Shown here: one piece after another, positions 14,714 through 22,523 of the stretch
Numbering within the stretch: position 1 is the stretch's first letter
Layout: every line of letters starts with the position of its first letter
Origin: Limiplasma sp048370855
Lineage (GTDB): Bacteria; Bacillota; Clostridia; Christensenellales; Aristaeellaceae
Assembly (NCBI GenBank): GCA_048370855.1
Contig: DBGEOK010000114.1
Coordinates: forward strand, 1-22,591
Length of the DNA stretch: 22,591 nt
Direction of reading: 5' to 3'
Made by a program: the position numbers and the translations under genes
The notes under the pieces: generated by a model
Database searches by the model: none
Seen by the model: the letters and a program-made list of their open reading frames with translations, nothing else
Told to the model about the DNA's origin: nothing

Positions 14714-16252
14714 TCATTCCCCGGGGAGGCCGCGCTTCTCCCGCTCGGCATGCCCTTCGACCAGCCGGTTGACCGCGTTAAGGTAGGCAAGGCAGCTCGC
14801 CTCGATAATGTCGGTGGATACGCCTTTGCCAAGCATGACCATATCGCCGTTCCTCACCCGGACCGTCACCTCGCCCAGGGCGTCCTCGCCCTCGGTCACG
14901 GCGCGCAGATGATAGCTTTCCAGGCTGCACGCGAGCCCGGTAATCTGGTCCACCGCGTGGAAGCACGCCTCGACCGGGCCGTCGCCGCAGTCCGCGCGCG
15001 TGATGATTTCCGTATCCCTTTGAAGGCTTACGGTCGCCGTGCTGGTCATTCGGTTGCCGCTGAAAATCTGGAAGGAGCTGATGTGGTACAGGCCGGCGGC
15101 GCCATGCATCTGCTCCCGGCAGATAGCCATGACGTCCCGGTCCGTGATATCCTTCTTGCGGTCCGCCAGCTCCTTAAACTTTTCAAACGCCCGGTTCAGC
15201 TCGTGCTCGGTCAGCTCGAAGCCCAGCTCCATGGCGTGCTCGCGCAGGGCGTGACGGCCGCTGAGCTTGCCCAGCACCACCCCGCCCTGCGGAATGCCCA
15301 GCTCCTCCGGGTTCATAATTTCATAGGTCGCCCGGTCCTTCAGCACGCCGTGCTGATGAACGCCGCTCTGGTGCGTAAAGGCGTTCGCGCCTGTCACGGC
15401 CTTGTTCGGCGGCACCTCGATACCGGAAAGCCCCGCCGCCAGCCGGCTGACGCGGTAAAGCTCCCGCGGATGCAGGTTGTCCTTCGCCCGGTAAATATCG
15501 CGCCGGGTACGCAACCCCATCAGGATTTCGTCCAGCGGGGCGTTTCCCGCGCGCTCCCCCAAGCCGTTGACCGTGCATTCCACCTGGCGCGCGCCGCGCC
15601 GGACGGCCTCCAGCGTGGTCGCGGTGGCCAGCCCCAGGTCGTTGTGGCAGTGGGTGGAAAGCGTTATGCCGTTCCCATTCGCCACGCGGCGGAGCAAATC
15701 CGCGATCAGGCTTCCGTATTCGTCCACCGCGGCATAGCCGACCGTGTCCGGGATATTCAGGGTGGAGGCGCCCGCCTCGACCGCCGCGGCGCAAATTTCA
15801 TAGAGAAAATCACGCTCGGTTCGCGTCGCGTCCTCACAGCTAAACTGCACGTCCGGGCAGAGGGAACGCGCAAGGCGCACGGCCTTGACCGCCGCCTCCA
15901 GCACCTGCTCCCGCGTCATCCCCAGCTTTGCCTCCCGGTGAATGGGGCTTGTGGCGATAAACACATGAATCCGCGGCTTTACGGCGTCGCGCAGGGCGTC
16001 CGCCGCCGCGCGCACATCCGCCTCCAGGCACCGCGCCAGCGAGCAGACGCCTGTTTGAACCGAACGGCTGACGGCGCGCACGGCTTCAAAGTCTCCGGCG
16101 CTCGCGCCCGCGAAGCCGGCCTCGATTATATCCACGCCAAGCGCTTCCAGAGCGCGCGCAAAGTCAACCTTCTCATTCAGGTGAAAGCTCACGCCCGGGG
16201 TCTGCTCGCCGTCGCGCAGCGTCGTATCCAGAAACAGCACCGTATCGCGCAT
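14714..16252 (-). CDS. leuA: 2-isopropylmalate synthase
   Basis: First committed enzyme of leucine synthesis (acetyl-CoA + 2-oxoisovalerate to 2-isopropylmalate). The protein is 512 aa, normal for the bacterial type. The TIM-barrel catalytic domain has LDTTLRDGEQTPG (8-20, metal D9, catalytic R13), H201 and H203 in STHCHNDLG and N237 in GLGERAGNA. A linker and the C-terminal LeuA_dimer regulatory domain (about 385-500), the site of leucine feedback, are present. The ATG at 16252 has AGGAGG overlapping the comEA stop. No T-box or leader peptide lies directly upstream. The rest of the leu pathway is outside the window. The related citramalate synthase is a less likely alternative. Confidence 0.95.
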   Translation of the reverse strand: MRDTVLFLDTTLRDGEQTPGVSFHLNEKVDFARALEALGVDIIEAGFAGASAGDFEAVRAVSRSVQTGVCSLARCLEADVRAAADALRDAVKPRIHVFIATSPIHREAKLGMTREQVLEAAVKAVRLARSLCPDVQFSCEDATRTERDFLYEICAAAVEAGASTLNIPDTVGYAAVDEYGSLIADLLRRVANGNGITLSTHCHNDLGLATATTLEAVRRGARQVECTVNGLGERAGNAPLDEILMGLRTRRDIYRAKDNLHPRELYRVSRLAAGLSGIEVPPNKAVTGANAFTHQSGVHQHGVLKDRATYEIMNPEELGIPQGGVVLGKLSGRHALREHAMELGFELTEHELNRAFEKFKELADRKKDITDRDVMAICREQMHGAAGLYHISSFQIFSGNRMTSTATVSLQRDTEIITRADCGDGPVEACFHAVDQITGLACSLESYHLRAVTEGEDALGEVTVRVRNGDMVMLGKGVSTDIIEASCLAYLNAVNRLVEGHAEREKRGLPGE

Positions 16253-16261
16253 TCCATCCTC

Positions 16262-16651
16262 CTATGCTTCCAGGCTAATATGGGGAAGCAGCTTTTGCAG
16301 CGTTTTCTCCCCGATACCCCTGACGTTGAGCAGGTCCTCCGCAAAGGCGAACGCCCCGTTTTGCTCCCGCTCGTCGATGATCCTTTGCGCCAGCTTCGGT
16401 CCAATGCCCGGCAGGCCGCACAGCTCGTCCTCTCCGGCGGCGTTCACGTTCACCGCCCCGGAGGGCCGCTCCACCGGCAGGCGTTCCCCCGAGCGGGCCG
16501 CCGCCGCGGGCGACGCGAGCGTCCTGCCGGCCAGGTTATGGTCCGGGCGGAGATGAGCGGCGGTCAAGCCCGCGCACCCCGTCGCCAGCATGGCTGTCAG
16601 CAGCCAAAGAACCGCATGCCGGAAACGCTTTTTCTGAAGCCCTCCGCTCAC
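16262..16651 (-). CDS. comEA: ComEA-like helix-hairpin-helix DNA-binding protein
   Basis: A 129-aa membrane-anchored or secreted protein with tandem helix-hairpin-helix motifs (VNVNAAGEDELCGLPGIG at about 67-84 and FAEDLLNVRGIGEKTL at about 103-118). This is the ComEA domain that holds incoming double-stranded DNA during natural transformation. The N-terminal hydrophobic segment (about 12-28) ends in LATGC (C26), which fits a loose lipobox, so it may be a lipoprotein rather than a plain anchor. The SLBB domain of longer ComEA proteins is missing. GTG start, with AAGGAGG 8 bases upstream. It lies 9 bases before leuA and is co-transcribed. comEC is not in the window, so a competence role is by family only. 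Confidence 0.82.
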   Translation of the reverse strand: MSGGLQKKRFRHAVLWLLTAMLATGCAGLTAAHLRPDHNLAGRTLASPAAAARSGERLPVERPSGAVNVNAAGEDELCGLPGIGPKLAQRIIDEREQNGAFAFAEDLLNVRGIGEKTLQKLLPHISLEA

Positions 16652-16744
16652 GACGCCTTCCTCCTTTTGTGCGCGGCACGCCCCGGACGGACGAAAGCAA
16701 TTCCTGCGGCCCCGTCCCCGCCGCGCGGCGGAAGGCTCGGCGGC
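16652..16744. other. cysS-comEA spacer with GC palindrome
   Basis: This 93-base gap contains the self-complementary CCGCCGCGCGGCGG at 16718-16731, 14 bases after the cysS stop. No T-run and no clear promoter were seen, so read-through from cysS into comEA-leuA is plausible. Confidence 0.45.
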
Positions 16745-18154
16745 TCAGGGCCGAAGCCCCTGCTGCCGGCGAACCTTTTGACCCTTCGGCGTGTCCTCAA
16801 GGGCGTAGCCCATGGCCTTGATCTGGTCCCGCAGCTCATCAGAGCGCTTCCAATCCCTGTTTTTCCTGGCCTCGGCGCGTTCCTCCACCAAAGCCCGCAC
16901 CTCGGGCGGCACGCCGTCTTCCTTCTTCATCAAAAGGCCCAGCACGTCGGCAAGCGTTTCCAGCTTCCGCCGGCCATAGGCGACCGCCTCCGCGCTGACG
17001 CCGGTATCGGGCAGCTTGAAAATCTCCCGCGCCATGTCAAACAGCGCCGCCAGCGCGTCGGCGGTGTTCAGGTCGTCGTCCATGGCGCGGATAAACCGCT
17101 CCTCCGCCTGGTCGCACTCGGCCATAAAGGCGCGCTCCGCCTCGCCCGGCTCCTTCTCCGCCGCGCCCTCCAGCAGGAAGGCTAGCTGGTCGCGCGCGTT
17201 ATAAAGCCTTTCCAGGCTGCTCGCCGCCGCCTCGATCAGGTCCCGGCTGAAATTGATGGGGCTGCGGTAATGCGCGCTTAACATGAACATGCGCACGGCC
17301 TCCAGGTCAAACTCCTTCCCGATATCGCGCACCGTGAAAAAATTGCCCTTGGATTTGGACATCTTCTCGTTATCGATATTGATAAAGCCGTTATGCATCC
17401 AGTAATGCACGTAGGGCTTGCCCGTCGCGCCGGAGGTCTGGGCGATCTCGTTCTCATGATGAGGGAAGAGCAGGTCCTTGCCGCCGCCGTGGATATCAAA
17501 CGTCTCGCCCAGGTAGGTGGTGCTCATGGCCGAGCACTCGATATGCCAGCCGGGCCTGCCCGGGCCCCACGGGCTTTCCCAGGCGGGCTCGCCCGGCTTC
17601 TGCGCTTTCCAGAGGGCAAAGTCCAGCGGGTCCTCCTTTTGCTCGTCCACGCTCACGCGCGCGCCGGACTCCAGGTCCTCCAGATTCTGCCCGCAAAGGC
17701 AGCCGTAGGAGGGAAACGCCTTCACCCGGTAGTACACGTCCCCGTTGGCTTCATAGGCCAGCCCGTTTTTCATCAGCCGTTCAATCAGCGCGATGATTTG
17801 CGGCATATGCTCGGTCGCGCGCGGATGCACCGTCGCGGGCCGGATGCCGAGCGCCCGGGCGTCGGTGAAATACTCCGCGATATACTTTTCGGCAATGGCG
17901 GCAACCGTCGTGCCTTCCTCGTTTGCGCGCCGGATCATCTTGTCGTCGATATCGGTAAAGTTCTGTACAAACGTCACCTGATAGCCCCGATACTCAAAAT
18001 AGCGGCGCAGCACGTCAAAGACGATGAACGGCCTCGCGTTTCCAATGTGAAAATAATTGTAAACCGTCGGGCCGCAGGCATAAATCCCGACCCTTCCCTC
18101 CTGTATCGGCTGAAACGCTTCCTTTTTGCGGGTCATGCTGTTGTAAATCTGCAT
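16745..18154 (-). CDS. cysS: Cysteinyl-tRNA synthetase
   Basis: Class I synthetase charging tRNA-Cys; 469 aa, normal length. It has zinc ligand C27 in ACGPTVY, the HIGH signature as HIGN (36-39), a second zinc Cys in HIECSAMS, HH in LLFPHHENE, KMSKSKGNF (ATP-binding loop) and a C-terminal helical anticodon-binding region. The ATG at 18154 is chosen over an in-frame ATG 21 bases upstream because AAGGAG (18161-18166) is 6 bases before it. It lies 24 bases after cysE, matching the common cysE-cysS pairing of Firmicutes. Confidence 0.97.
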   Translation of the reverse strand: MQIYNSMTRKKEAFQPIQEGRVGIYACGPTVYNYFHIGNARPFIVFDVLRRYFEYRGYQVTFVQNFTDIDDKMIRRANEEGTTVAAIAEKYIAEYFTDARALGIRPATVHPRATEHMPQIIALIERLMKNGLAYEANGDVYYRVKAFPSYGCLCGQNLEDLESGARVSVDEQKEDPLDFALWKAQKPGEPAWESPWGPGRPGWHIECSAMSTTYLGETFDIHGGGKDLLFPHHENEIAQTSGATGKPYVHYWMHNGFINIDNEKMSKSKGNFFTVRDIGKEFDLEAVRMFMLSAHYRSPINFSRDLIEAAASSLERLYNARDQLAFLLEGAAEKEPGEAERAFMAECDQAEERFIRAMDDDLNTADALAALFDMAREIFKLPDTGVSAEAVAYGRRKLETLADVLGLLMKKEDGVPPEVRALVEERAEARKNRDWKRSDELRDQIKAMGYALEDTPKGQKVRRQQGLRP

Positions 18155-18160
18155 GCTGCT

Positions 18161-18166
18161 CTCCTT
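18161..18166 (-). promoter_or_regulatory. Ribosome binding site that fixes the cysS start
   Basis: AAGGAG followed by AGCAGC and ATG (18154). The alternative ATG at 18175 has no such site, so the shorter protein is preferred. Confidence 0.8.
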
Positions 18167-18178
18167 TATTTCCATTGT

Positions 18179-18931
18179 TCAGGACTGCCCGCCCTGTTCC
18201 TCTTTGGCCGCGTCGGCTTCCGCGCCCTGTTCGCGGCAAGGGGCGTCCTCCGGCCGTTCGCAGCAATCCCGGCATCCCAGGCGCTGCGCGTGCTTTGCCA
18301 GGCAGCGCTCCAGCGTGGTCAGCCGCCGGACGAGCGCCTCCATATGCTCCAGCATCGGGTCCGGCAAATTGATCTGATCCAGGTCTACCTCGCCTGCCAG
18401 CTGGGGCTTCTCCTTTTTCACAATACGGCCCGGATTGCCCACGACCGTACAGTTTTCCGGCACATCCTTCAAAACGATCGCGCCCGCGCCCACCTTGCTG
18501 TGGTCGCCGATCCGGATGGGGCCCAGCACCTTGGCGCCCGCGCCGATGGTCACGCCGTTGCCGATGGTCGGATGGCGCTTGCCCGTATGCTTGCCCGTGC
18601 CGCCCAGGGTAACGCCCTGGTAGATGGTCACGTCGTCGCCGATAATTGTCGTTTCGCCGATCACCACGCCGTCGCCGTGGTCAATGAACACCCGCCTCCC
18701 GATCCGGGCCCCCGGATGGATTTCGATGCCCGTCTTATGCCGGGCGCGCTGGCTCATCAGCCGGGCCAGCAGCACGTGTCCATGCTGGTACAAGGCGTTG
18801 GCGCGCCGGTGCGCCTTCAGCGCCACCAGCCCGGGATAGCACAGCCGCACCTCCGCCATGGATTTAGCGGCGGGGTCGCGCGCGAGCACCGCCTCGCGGT
18901 CCTCGCGCACAAGCGCCTTCCAGTCGTTCAT
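18179..18931 (-). CDS. cysE: Serine O-acetyltransferase
   Basis: Makes O-acetylserine from serine and acetyl-CoA, the cysteine precursor. The protein is 250 aa with the short Bacillus/Clostridia architecture (small helical N-terminus, then left-handed beta-helix of hexapeptide repeats at about 65-165). The active-site text FIDHGDGVVIGET and the TIYQGVTLGGTGK loop are intact. After the usual end (DPMLEHMEALVRRL) there is an unusual tail (about 218-250) with Cys in GCRDCC and APCRE, then an acidic/Gln end. The true ATG (18931) overlaps the ppk1 stop as ATGA; the open frame upstream is a shadow of ppk1. It is followed by cysS. Confidence 0.95.
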   Translation of the reverse strand: MNDWKALVREDREAVLARDPAAKSMAEVRLCYPGLVALKAHRRANALYQHGHVLLARLMSQRARHKTGIEIHPGARIGRRVFIDHGDGVVIGETTIIGDDVTIYQGVTLGGTGKHTGKRHPTIGNGVTIGAGAKVLGPIRIGDHSKVGAGAIVLKDVPENCTVVGNPGRIVKKEKPQLAGEVDLDQINLPDPMLEHMEALVRRLTTLERCLAKHAQRLGCRDCCERPEDAPCREQGAEADAAKEEQGGQS

Positions 18932-21024
18932 TCCGTCACTGCCTTTCCCTCGTCTCCAAAAAGCGGGCGCTTCCCGGCAAAAACGCCCTCCACATTTTTC
19001 AAAAGCTCCTCCTGGGCGTTCAGGCGGCCATGCCGCGCCGATTTGCGCGCATACGACGTATCCGCCCTGCGCACACGGCACTTTTCCGTATCGCTCCATT
19101 GCAGCGCCAGCACGTTTTCCACCGCGCGCTTGCATGCCGCGTCCTTGACGGGAAACATCAGCTCCACCCGCTTATACAGGTTGCGGGGCATCCAGTCGGC
19201 GGAGGAGAGGTACACCTCGCTTTCCCCTCCGTTTTCAAAGCGGAAGGCGCGCGCGTGCTCCAGATGCCGGCCGACGATGGACCGTACATGGATGTTTTCG
19301 CTCAGGCCAAGGCATTCCGGAACCACGCAGCATACGCCGCGCACGATTAAATCCACGCGGACGCCGGCGCGCCCCGCATCCAGCAGCGCGCGGATCACCG
19401 CTTCGTCGGAGAGGGAATTCATCTTGGCCAGGATATGCGCCGGCCTGCCCTCCCGCGCATGCTCGCGCTCGCGGTCGATCAGTTGCAGCAGCGTAGGCTG
19501 AAGCCTGTCGGGCGCCTTGACGATCTCCTCCATGGGCGCGTCCTCATGACCGTCCAGCCTTTCAAAAAACGCCGCCGCGTCCGCGGTGAGCTGTTCATCC
19601 GCGGTCAGAAGGCCAAAATCGGTATAGAGCCGGGCCGTGCCGTCGTGATAGTTCCCGGTGCCCAAATGTACCGTGCGCTTTAAAACCCCGTCCTCCTCGC
19701 GCTCAAACAGGGTGATTTTGCTGTGCGTTTTCAGGCCGGGCAAGCCATATAGCACGCGGCAGCCCGCCCGCTCCAGCCGCTCGCCCCAAAAGAGGTTGTT
19801 CTCCTCGTCAAAGCGGGCGTGCGCCTCAAACAGCACCGTCACCTGCTTGCCGTTGGCCGCCGCCTCAGCCAGCGCGGCCACGATGGGGCTGTTGCTGGAC
19901 ACCCGGTACAGCGTCTGCTTGACGGCGCGCACCGAGGGATCGGCCGCGGCGCGCTCCATCAGCCGCACGACGGGGGTAAAGCTATGGTAGGGATGGTACA
20001 GCAGATAATCGCGTTCCTCGATCCGCCTGAACACGTCCTCCCCCATCAGCTCGTCAAGCACCACGGGCTGCGCCGGCGGATATTTCAAATCCGGCCTGTT
20101 CACCTGCCCGTACAGGTTCATCATCAGCTTATTCAAATCCAGCGGACCCGTGACACGGTAACGGCGTTCACGGCTTACCCCAAAGCGCTTCATCAGCAGG
20201 GAAAGCATTTCCGCGCTCATGCGCTCCTCCGCCTCCAGCCGCATGACGCGTCCGGCGCGGCGCTTTCGCAGCATGTCCCGCACGGCGGGCACGATATCGT
20301 CCGCGGTGCGCTCCTCGACCGGAAAATCCTGGTTGCGGATCAGGCGGAATACTCCGGCGTGCTCCACCTGTTCCTTGGGAAAAAGGCGGTGCAGATAGCG
20401 CTTCACGATGTCCTCCAGCCGGATGAGGCAGCGCGTCTCCTTGGTTTTGGAAAGGTCAAACAGCCTGGGCAGCGTGGACGGCAACGCCACAAGCGCAAAC
20501 CGGGCGTCCTTGCGCCGCGCTTTCTGCAATTTTACGCACAGGTGAAGCTGCTTTTGCATCGGCTCGCTTTCCGGAAAAGGCAGGATTTTCAAACTGGGCC
20601 GAATTTCACTTTCAAAGATTTCCCTTTCTCGCCGCAGGTGGTCCTCGTCAAGCGCAAAAACGGGATAAAGCTGAACCCCCTGCAAATACAGCTCCCCACG
20701 GATGCCTTCATAAAGGAGGTACTGCGTGTTATTCTGACGCAGGATTTCCTTGTTGACCTTGCGGTACAGCTCCTCGGCCGTCAGTCCGCCCTGGACCTTC
20801 CGCTCCCCATGCTCGCCGCGCGCGGCTTCCATCAGGCCCGAGTACCGTACCTGCACAAATTCATCCAGGTTGGAGGTGACAATCGCCAAAAACTTGGCCC
20901 GTTCCAGCAACGGATTATCGGGGTTATCCGCCTCCGATTGCACGCGCCTGTTGAATTGAAGCCAGCTCAGCTCCCGGTTTTGGATTGCCTGCCGGCTTTG
21001 CTTTCGTTTGTGCGCCGCGCCCAT
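18928..21024 (-). CDS. ppk1: Polyphosphate kinase 1
   Basis: Reversibly polymerises ATP gamma-phosphate into inorganic polyphosphate. The protein is 698 aa, normal for PPK1. N domain: NRELSWLQFNRRV; head domain in the middle; C1 and C2 phospholipase-D-like domains carrying the phosphohistidine in LKTHSKITL (H434), with GTGNYHDGTARLYTDFG and the motif VLFEAHARFDEENN. The ATG at 21024 is preferred to an upstream TTG (21063): GGGGGAGG precedes it and the TTG lies practically at the transcription start. It is the first gene of the ppk1-cysE-cysS unit. Confidence 0.95.
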   Translation of the reverse strand: MGAAHKRKQSRQAIQNRELSWLQFNRRVQSEADNPDNPLLERAKFLAIVTSNLDEFVQVRYSGLMEAARGEHGERKVQGGLTAEELYRKVNKEILRQNNTQYLLYEGIRGELYLQGVQLYPVFALDEDHLRREREIFESEIRPSLKILPFPESEPMQKQLHLCVKLQKARRKDARFALVALPSTLPRLFDLSKTKETRCLIRLEDIVKRYLHRLFPKEQVEHAGVFRLIRNQDFPVEERTADDIVPAVRDMLRKRRAGRVMRLEAEERMSAEMLSLLMKRFGVSRERRYRVTGPLDLNKLMMNLYGQVNRPDLKYPPAQPVVLDELMGEDVFRRIEERDYLLYHPYHSFTPVVRLMERAAADPSVRAVKQTLYRVSSNSPIVAALAEAAANGKQVTVLFEAHARFDEENNLFWGERLERAGCRVLYGLPGLKTHSKITLFEREEDGVLKRTVHLGTGNYHDGTARLYTDFGLLTADEQLTADAAAFFERLDGHEDAPMEEIVKAPDRLQPTLLQLIDREREHAREGRPAHILAKMNSLSDEAVIRALLDAGRAGVRVDLIVRGVCCVVPECLGLSENIHVRSIVGRHLEHARAFRFENGGESEVYLSSADWMPRNLYKRVELMFPVKDAACKRAVENVLALQWSDTEKCRVRRADTSYARKSARHGRLNAQEELLKNVEGVFAGKRPLFGDEGKAVTE

Positions 21025-21068
21025 TCGTCCCGTCCTCCCCCATGCGTCAGAAAATTGTATCAATTGAA

Positions 21069-21077
21069 ATTATACCA
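21069..21077 (-). promoter_or_regulatory. ppk1 promoter, extended -10 (TGGTATAAT)
   Basis: The minus strand reads TGGTATAAT, a perfect extended -10 (TGnTATAAT). Transcription is expected to begin near 21062, giving a leader of about 38 bases. No good -35 was found at the right distance. Confidence 0.65.
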
Positions 21078-21225
21078 CAGGATTCAAGCGGCGTATAGGG
21101 GGAAATGGCGGGGGGAAGGCGGCGAAGGGGGATTTTTCGACACGCTGCCGCGCGATACCGTGTAAGCCGGCGGAGCGCGGCCCGCCTCCCCAACGCCGCG
21201 GGTCTGCCGCTGTTCTTCCGGTTGC

Positions 21226-21259
21226 GCGGCAAGGCGCGGGCATGTCCGCGCCTTGCCGC
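21226..21259. other. Perfect 14-bp hairpin between ppk1 and sigK
   Basis: The arms GCGGCAAGGCGCGG and CCGCGCCTTGCCGC pair without mismatch around a 6-base loop. No T-run on either side, so it is not a standard terminator. Role unknown; it directly abuts the decayed repeat fragment and may be part of it. Confidence 0.75.
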
Positions 21260-21290
21260 CTAAGGGCTTTGCACTCAACAATCCCTTTCT
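21256..21290 (+). repeat. Decayed fragment of the structured repeat
   Basis: Starts CCGCCTAAGGGCTT and ends AATCCCTTTCT, aligning without gaps with the hairpin II region of copy L with about eight differences by eye. The changes fall mainly in the right arm, so hairpin II can no longer form. It is in the same orientation as sigK, upstream of it. Confidence 0.6.
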
Positions 21291-21530
21291 CTGCCGTATG
21301 CCGTTCTTCCGCATGCGGCGTCCTTTTTTCTATACGCAAAGCAAAGGCGGTTCCGTCCGCGCGGAATCCGTATCGCTTTGTCCGGCCGGCGCGTGGATGC
21401 TTGCCGTTCCTCCCGGCGCGCAACTTCCCCGTCATACCCCGGCGGCGCTCCCCATACCCTCTCCACAGGGGCCTTCGCCCCACCCGGGATTCCGCCGCGG
21501 CCTCCCCGGCGCGGCGGCGGCATGGTGATA

Positions 21531-21546
21531 AGGAGGATTGGCATTG
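21531..21546 (+). promoter_or_regulatory. sigK ribosome binding site and TTG start
   Basis: A perfect AGGAGG (21531-21536) is followed 7 bases later by TTG (21544-21546). Another TTG at 21538 is only one base from AGGAGG and is too close. There is no ATG nearby in frame. Confidence 0.75.
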
Positions 21547-22236
21547 ATATCGTCTTTTCTGTTTTGGATCATCAAGGACTGCCTGTTTCTGCTTGGCTAC
21601 ATCTCCGGCCGTCAAAGCTTCCTGAAACCCCTGAGCCCCGAGGAGGAACGCAGCGCCCTTACGCGCATGCGCGACGGCGACGAGGAAGCCCGGCAGCTTT
21701 TGGTAGAGCATAATATGCGGCTGATCGTGCATATCGCCCGGAAGTACAAGGTGCCCGGCTGTACCTTTGACGACCTGATTTCCATTGGCGCGGTGGGGCT
21801 GATTAAGGCTGTGCGCAGCTATGATATGCGCACCGGGACGTCGCTGTCCACCTATGCCGCCCGGTGCATTGAAAACGAAATCCTGATGAGCCTGCGGCAG
21901 AGCCGCAAGCAGCAGGCGGACGTCAGCCTGAACGAGCCGCTGGGCGCCGATCACGACGGCAATACCGTCTCCTTTGCCGACTTGCTGGGCACCCCGCCAG
22001 ACCTGGTGGAGGAAGAGGTCCGCCGCCGGATTACGCTGAGCAAGGTCAAAAAAGCGCTGCCTTCCCTGCCCGAGCGGGAACGCACCGTACTCACGCTGCG
22101 CTACGGCCTACGGGACGGCGTGGTGCATCCCCAGCATGAGATCGCGGAGCTTCTGGGCATATCGCGCTCCTATGTATCCCGCGTTGAAAAGCACGGCATC
22201 GAGCTTTTGCGCGAGCAACTTACAAAGGCGACGTGA
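21544..22236 (+). CDS. sigK: Pro-SigK, late mother-cell sporulation sigma factor
   Basis: RNA polymerase sigma factor that drives the last mother-cell stage of sporulation (coat and cortex genes). 230 aa, TTG start. A hydrophobic N-terminal pro-sequence (about 1-18, FLFWIIKDCLFLLG) is followed by YISGRQSFLKPLS, which aligns with the Bacillus cleavage region, so cleavage near G18/Y19 by the SpoIVFB-type protease is expected. Region 2: EHNMRLIVHIARKY, DDLISIGAVGLIKAV and STYAARCIENEILM. Region 4: ALPSLPERERTVLTLRYGL and the HTH EIAELLGISRSYVSRVEKHG. The gene is uninterrupted (no skin-like element). The close relative SigE has a longer, different pro-sequence, so SigK is favoured. Confidence 0.93.
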   Translation: MISSFLFWIIKDCLFLLGYISGRQSFLKPLSPEEERSALTRMRDGDEEARQLLVEHNMRLIVHIARKYKVPGCTFDDLISIGAVGLIKAVRSYDMRTGTSLSTYAARCIENEILMSLRQSRKQQADVSLNEPLGADHDGNTVSFADLLGTPPDLVEEEVRRRITLSKVKKALPSLPERERTVLTLRYGLRDGVVHPQHEIAELLGISRSYVSRVEKHGIELLREQLTKAT

Positions 22237-22250
22237 GCGCCGCGCGGCGC
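22237..22250 (+). terminator. Short palindrome directly after sigK
   Basis: GCGCCGCGCGGCGC begins at the base after the sigK stop and is followed by TTAT. A weak terminator at best; the hairpins of the downstream repeat may do the job instead. Confidence 0.35.
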
Positions 22251-22308
22251 TTATGGCAAGCGCGGTTGCGGGAGAAGGCTTTCAAGGGGCCGGGCGCCGG
22301 ATGACGCC

Positions 22309-22507
22309 GGGAGGCTCCGCCTCCCAGGCCCTCCGCCAAAGGGCTTCGCCCTTTGGAATCCCGTTATTGGGGCCGCGTTCGCGGCCCCAATGATTTGATG
22401 GGTTGACGGAGGGAAGCGGCAGCCCTGTGGGCTGTTCGCCAAAGGCGAAAGCGACCCGGAGGATATCAAGCGAAACGAGAACGACGCCCGGCAGGGCGGC
22501 GGGCGAC
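22309..22507 (+). repeat. Structured hairpin repeat, copy R1 (3' of sigK)
   Basis: A 199-base element starting 73 bases after the sigK stop. Hairpins in order: I 22309-22325 (GGGAGGC/GCCTCCC), II 22336-22356 (CCAAAGGGC/GCCCTTTGG), III 22369-22388 (GGGGCCGC/GCGGCCCC), IVa 22420-22434 (CAGCCC-TGT-GGGCTG), IVb 22435-22449 (TTCGCC-AAA-GGCGAA) and a terminal CGCCC/GGGCG hairpin near 22485-22498. Conserved unpaired segments: GATGGGTTGACGGAGGG before IVa, and GGATATCAAGCGAAACGAG after IVb. Compared with copy L and R2, stems II, IVa and IVb differ on both arms yet remain paired. Family not recognised. Confidence 0.9.
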
Positions 22508-22523
22508 GATTGAGCTTGCGGGG

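Larger units (their letters stand above)
21078..21543. other. Divergent ppk1/sigK intergenic region
   Basis: No convincing gene on either strand. It holds a perfect Spo0A-box match (minus strand TGTCGAA, 21136-21142), a perfect 14-bp hairpin (21226-21259) and a decayed fragment of the structured repeat (21256-21290). There is also a GGGGC-CTTC-GCCCC hairpin followed by a GGGATTCC word (21468-21492) that looks like another fragment. No SigE or SigK promoter could be identified upstream of sigK with confidence; CATACCCT at 21453-21460 is only a weak SigE -10 candidate. Confidence 0.5.

Noticed and set aside
14750..17185. Long plus-strand open frame (811 codons) opposite leuA, comEA and cysS
   Set aside because: Antisense to three intact conserved genes, with shadow-like composition and no motifs.
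17393..19501. Long plus-strand open frame (702 codons) opposite cysS, cysE and ppk1
   Set aside because: Antisense to three recognisable enzymes; no recognisable domains.
21070..21954. Minus-strand open frame (294 codons) over sigK and its upstream region
   Set aside because: It overlaps the conserved sigK coding region in antisense. The part outside sigK is repeat-like, Arg/Pro-rich, and has no homologue I recognise.
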